Assembly (NCBI RefSeq): GCF_010093385.1
Contig: NZ_PDWV01000023.1
Coordinates: 1 to 54,102, forward strand
DNA from: Pseudoxanthomonas mexicana
Lineage (GTDB): Bacteria > Pseudomonadota > Gammaproteobacteria > Xanthomonadales > Xanthomonadaceae
DNA: 54,102 nt
Reading direction: 5' to 3'
The notes beneath the pieces are model-generated. The model saw only the letters and a program-made list of their open reading frames with translations. It made no database searches and was not told the origin of the DNA. Below are positions 51,340 to 54,102 of this stretch, in pieces; position 1 is the first letter of the stretch, and each line of letters starts with the position of its first letter. Both the position numbers and the translations under genes were made by a program.

Positions 51340-52055
51340 GGCGTGGCCTCCGGCGGCACGAACACATAGCCCACGCCCCAGACCGTCTGGATCAGGCGCG
51401 GCTGGCGCGGATCGTCTTCCAGCAGGCGGCGCAGGCGCGCGATGGTGACGTCCATGCTGCGTTCGAAGGCCTCGTGCTCGCGGCCGCGCGCCAGACTCAT
51501 CAGGCGGTCGCGGCTCAGCGGCTGGCGTGGATGCCGCAGCAACACCGACAGCACCGCGAATTCGCCGCTGGTCAGCCGCAACAGCGCGCCGTCGCGGGTG
51601 AGCTCGCGCCGGCCCAGGTCCAGCGTGAAAGGCCCGAACACCACCTCACCGCCGTCGGGTTGCGGCGCACCGGGCGCGGGGCGCGTGCGCCGCAGCACCG
51701 AACGGATGCGCGCCAGCAGCTCGCGCGGATTCACCGGCTTGGGCACGTAGTCGTCGGCGCCGATCTCCAGTCCGACGATGCGGTCGATCTCGTCGCCCTT
51801 CGCCGTCAGCATCACGATGGGCGTGGCGTCGCCCTGGCCGCGCAGGCGGCGGCAGATCTCCAGGCCGTTCTCGCCGGGCAGCATCAGGTCCAGCACGATC
51901 AGGTCGAAGTGGCCGCGATCCAGCGACTGCCGCATCTGCGCGGCATCGCCCACGCCGCGCACCTCGAAGCCCTGCGATTGCAGGTATCGCTGCAGCAGCT
52001 CGCGCAACCGCACGTCGTCGTCCACCAGCAGCACGCGGGGCAGGGTCTCGTCCAT
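51336..52055 (-). CDS. OmpR-family response regulator
   Basis: 239 residues, the OmpR length. Receiver with the acidic pair VDDD, Asp56 in LIVLDLMLPGENG and Lys in DDYVPKPVNPRELLARI; winged-helix output from about 135 (TSGEFAVLSVLLRHPRQPLS, RSMDVTIARLRRLLEDDPRQ, IQTVWGVGYVFV). The sequence AFERSMDVTIARLRR and the partner kinase match the OmpR/EnvZ branch, but target genes are unknown. It overlaps the kinase start by four bases and is divergent from a small exported-protein gene. Confidence 0.92.
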   Translation of the reverse strand: MDETLPRVLLVDDDVRLRELLQRYLQSQGFEVRGVGDAAQMRQSLDRGHFDLIVLDLMLPGENGLEICRRLRGQGDATPIVMLTAKGDEIDRIVGLEIGADDYVPKPVNPRELLARIRSVLRRTRPAPGAPQPDGGEVVFGPFTLDLGRRELTRDGALLRLTSGEFAVLSVLLRHPRQPLSRDRLMSLARGREHEAFERSMDVTIARLRRLLEDDPRQPRLIQTVWGVGYVFVPPEATP

Positions 52056-52114
52056 GCGGCCACTATCGCCCGCCGCCGCGACGCCCGGCAAACCCCGTTT
52101 CCAGCCGGTTTGTA

Positions 52115-52152
52115 AGCAGATGTTTCCGGCGCAGGCGGCAGACACATCTGCT
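52115..52152. promoter_or_regulatory. Inverted repeat in the regulator/exported-protein spacer
   Basis: AGCAGATGT and ACATCTGCT are perfect 9-base arms with 20 bases between them, in the 192-base divergent spacer. GGTTTGTAAGCAGATGTTTC on the left also holds a short direct repeat. It could be the binding region of the adjacent response regulator. Confidence 0.4.
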
Positions 52153-52247
52153 GTCAACCGCGACACACCTGCCGCCGTTGCCCGCCCTACCTTGGCCCTG
52201 CCGCCGCTTCCCCGTGCGGCCACCCCCACCCCGATGAGGATTCCGCC

Positions 52248-52772
52248 ATGAGCAAGACCCCGCTGCTGATCGCCACCGCTTTCGCCTTGTGCGCCACCAC
52301 CCTGATCGCCGACCAGGCCGAAGCCCGCGAACGCAGCCGCGCCGTGCAGCGTACCGCCCAGGGCGGCAGCGTCGCCGTCGAGCGCAGCAATGCCCGCTTC
52401 GACAGCCAGCGCCAACGGGGCTGGCAGGCCGATGGCCAGGGCAATGCCAGCGCCGCGCGCAGCGGCAGCATCAGCGGTGCCAACGGCGGCAATGCCGGTT
52501 ACGACCGCAGCACCTACCGCAACGCCGACGGCAGTGCCGGCCGCCAGGGCAGCGCGTATGCCAACGGACCGAACGGCGGAACCGCCAGCACCAGCGGCGG
52601 CATCAGCCGCGACGCGGACGGCAACGTGACCGGTGCGCGCAGCACCACCGCCACCGGCGCGAACGGCAATAGCTACACCGGCAGTACGACCGTCTCGGAC
52701 GGCACGCTGGTGCATACGCGCACCTGCACCAATGCCGCCGGTGACGCCATCGCCTGTCCGCGCGGCCACTGA
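52248..52772 (+). CDS. Small exported Gly/Ala/Ser/Asn-rich protein
   Basis: 174 residues. Signal peptide of about 26 residues (LLIATAFALCATTLIADQAEA). The mature part is low in hydrophobic residues and built from loosely repeated units such as GNASAARSGSISGANGGNAG and GSAYANGPNGGTASTSGGIS, ending with two Cys (TRTCTNAAGDAIACPRGH). I do not know a function; proteins of this kind occur in Xanthomonadaceae. GAGG lies before the ATG. Divergent from the OmpR-type regulator. Confidence 0.72.
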   Translation: MSKTPLLIATAFALCATTLIADQAEARERSRAVQRTAQGGSVAVERSNARFDSQRQRGWQADGQGNASAARSGSISGANGGNAGYDRSTYRNADGSAGRQGSAYANGPNGGTASTSGGISRDADGNVTGARSTTATGANGNSYTGSTTVSDGTLVHTRTCTNAAGDAIACPRGH

Positions 52773-52888
52773 CCGACCGGCTGCACCCTTTCCCGCAGGC
52801 GCGGCGGCCTGGCACCTCCCCTGCCGCAAGGACGCATTCCCGACCCGCCGCGCCTGCACCTGTTCCTTCCCTCACCCGGAGATTCCCG

Positions 52889-53182
52889 ATGTCCCGATCC
52901 ATCCTGCTTCCCCTCGCCACCGCCCTGTCCGTATGCGCGCTGGTGGCGCCCGCCCACGCGCAGCAGCGCACCCTGACCGACGAACAGAAAGCCACGCTGC
53001 AGGAACGCCTGAAAGCCGCCGATGCCAACGGCGACGGTCTGATCGACAAGGCCGAGGCCGACGCAAAGCTGCCGCGCATCGCCAAGCGCTTCGACACCCT
53101 GGATGCCGACGGCGACGGCAAGCTCTCGCCCGATGAAATGCGTGCAGCCGGCCAGAAGATGGCCGCGCGTCGCACGCGCTGA
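52889..53182 (+). CDS. Small periplasmic EF-hand protein
   Basis: 97 residues. A signal peptide ends in VAPAHAQQ (cut after about 24), followed by two canonical EF-hand loops: DANGDGLIDKAE and DADGDGKLSPDE. Both have the full set of calcium-liganding positions. It is likely a periplasmic or secreted calcium binder. GGAG precedes the ATG. It lies 116 bases after the Gly-rich protein gene and 9 bases before the hydroxylase gene, so it may be co-transcribed with either. Confidence 0.9.
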   Translation: MSRSILLPLATALSVCALVAPAHAQQRTLTDEQKATLQERLKAADANGDGLIDKAEADAKLPRIAKRFDTLDADGDGKLSPDEMRAAGQKMAARRTR

Positions 53183-53191
53183 GGCGGTAGG

Positions 53192-54055
53192 ATGGACGGC
53201 TTCCGCCTGTTCGCCGGCCTGCCCCTGCTGGTGCTGGTCGCCGTCGCCGCCGTGGAAGCCGCGTGGCTGATGCGACGCGGCGTCCGTTACGACTGGAAGG
53301 GCTATTGGGCGTCCTTCGGCGATGCCGCCGGCCGTGCGCTGCTGGGCGTGCTGATCCAGGGTGGCGTGGTTGCCGTACTGCTGTTCACGATCTGGGAGTT
53401 CCGCCTGACCACGATCGCGATGGACCGCCCCTGGCACTGGCTGGCGCTCTTCGTCGGCCAGGAGTTCTGCTACTACTGGATGCACCGCGCCGATCACCGC
53501 GTGCGCTGGTTCTGGCTGAACCACTCGGTCCACCACTCGGCCACGCAGTACAACCTGTCCACCGCGTACCGGCTGGGGTGGACCGGCAAGCTCACGGGTG
53601 CGGCGGTGTTCTTCGGTCCGCTGGTGTGGCTGGGCTTCCCGGTGCCGTACGTGGTCGGCGCGCTGGCGCTGAACCTGCTGTACCAGTACTGGCTGCACAC
53701 GGAACTGGTGCCGCGTCTGCCGCGCCCTGTCGAGTTCGTGTTCAACACGCCGGCGCACCACCGTGTGCACCACGCCAGCAATCCGGAATATCTGGACTGC
53801 AACTACGGCGGCGTGCTGATCGTGTTCGACCGCCTGTTCGGCACCTGTCGCGACGAACGCCCGGACGTGCCGATCCGCTACGGCCTGGTGGATCCGGTCC
53901 ACAGCTACAACCCGGTGACCATCGCCTTCCACGCCTGGGTGAAACTGGCCCGCGACCTGCGCCGCGCGCGCGGCGTCAGGCAGGTCGCCATGACGCTCTT
54001 CGGGCCGCCTGGATACATCCCGGGAAGCGCGAAAAAGGTCCGCCCGGGGCACTGA
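53192..54055 (+). CDS. Sterol desaturase / fatty acid hydroxylase family protein
   Basis: 287 residues. Four or so membrane segments and the three-part histidine cluster of diiron membrane hydroxylases: HRADH, HSVHHS and HRVHHASN. FNTPAHHRVHH and NYGGVLIVFDRLFGT are typical of the bacterial branch. It would hydroxylate or desaturate a lipid at the inner membrane; substrate unknown. The last 15 or so codons and the stop lie inside the long inverted repeat at the window end, so the extreme C-terminus should be treated with caution. Confidence 0.9.
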   Translation: MDGFRLFAGLPLLVLVAVAAVEAAWLMRRGVRYDWKGYWASFGDAAGRALLGVLIQGGVVAVLLFTIWEFRLTTIAMDRPWHWLALFVGQEFCYYWMHRADHRVRWFWLNHSVHHSATQYNLSTAYRLGWTGKLTGAAVFFGPLVWLGFPVPYVVGALALNLLYQYWLHTELVPRLPRPVEFVFNTPAHHRVHHASNPEYLDCNYGGVLIVFDRLFGTCRDERPDVPIRYGLVDPVHSYNPVTIAFHAWVKLARDLRRARGVRQVAMTLFGPPGYIPGSAKKVRPGH

Positions 54056-54102
54056 GAGTGGCCCGGGCGGACCTTTTTCGCGCTTCCCGGGATGTATCCA
54101 GG
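54008..54102. terminator. Perfect 41-bp inverted repeat at the window end (terminator core plus extended arms)
   Basis: Bases 54008-54048 and 54062-54102 are exact reverse complements. The inner part (AAAAAGGTCCGCCCGGG, loop with the TGA stop, CCCGGGCGGACCTTTTT) has the shape of a bidirectional intrinsic terminator. The outer 20 or so base pairs extend into codons of the hydroxylase gene and run to the very last base of the window. Confidence 0.75.

Overview
The window is a GC-rich chromosomal piece of a gammaproteobacterium, most likely from the Xanthomonadaceae (Pseudoxanthomonas / Lysobacter / Stenotrophomonas / Xanthomonas group). The reasons are the GC content (roughly two thirds by eye), the gene content (MdpB-type collar proteins beside a giant Ig-repeat autotransporter, UppP, ZapE, YczE with a MocR regulator) and intergenic REP elements with the GTAG head typical of that family. 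Genus is not resolved. No rRNA, tRNA, CRISPR array, prophage core or transposase gene was seen.

Layout. 1-2608: end of hemD, then hemX and hemY (heme biosynthesis cluster). 2709-3629: a solitary Mrr-type restriction enzyme. 3661-5933: thiolase FadI and a divergent unknown gene, followed by a GTAG-type REP pair. 6009-6581: Cu/Zn superoxide dismutase lipoprotein. 6662-12961: a complete nitrogen-control block on the minus strand, glnA - glnK - amtB - ntrB - ntrC, with a near-perfect sigma-54 promoter and tandem enhancer-like sites before glnA and an NtrC-like palindrome over the ntrB start. 13216-23635: an accessory surface block with a DUF6916-like small protein, a GNAT acetyltransferase, three MdpB/tail-collar paralogues and, divergently, a 1955-residue autotransporter with He_PIG and Calx-beta repeats followed by a Tat-exported flavin amine oxidase. 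23726-26892: uppP, a META/DUF4377 lipoprotein and a polytopic membrane protein.

26936-35830 is a long run of minus-strand housekeeping and envelope genes: an orphan ParA-like ATPase, SixA phosphatase, YceI, a phospholipase D-type lipoprotein, a hotdog thioesterase, a PlsC acyltransferase, a YheT-type hydrolase, a TPR-sulfotransferase fusion and a PEBP protein. It is interrupted by a GAGTGAG-type inverted repeat that recurs at 35.9 kb. 36017-37516 is an AAA+ ATPase. 37644-38790 holds two REP pairs around an unknown anchored protein. 38.8-40.57 kb is a lower-GC island. Its main gene, an AbiTii-like candidate anti-phage protein, has the hallmarks of a single integron gene cassette: a core site just before a GTG start and an attC-like site overlapping the stop codon.

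40505-54102 returns to core-type genes: PhzF and YczE with a divergent MocR regulator and a clear shared palindrome, MgtC, an unknown exported protein, an AEC transporter, a tight hydrolase-zapE-sirtuin operon, a secreted esterase, an OmpR/EnvZ-type pair whose kinase carries an apparent one-base deletion near its start, two small exported proteins, and a fatty acid hydroxylase-family protein. The last 95 bases form a perfect 41-bp inverted repeat that stops exactly at the window end and may be an assembly or library artefact.

The most promising points are the AbiTii-like integron cassette, the collar-protein/autotransporter/amine-oxidase block, the promoter architecture of the nitrogen regulon, and the several intergenic inverted-repeat families.
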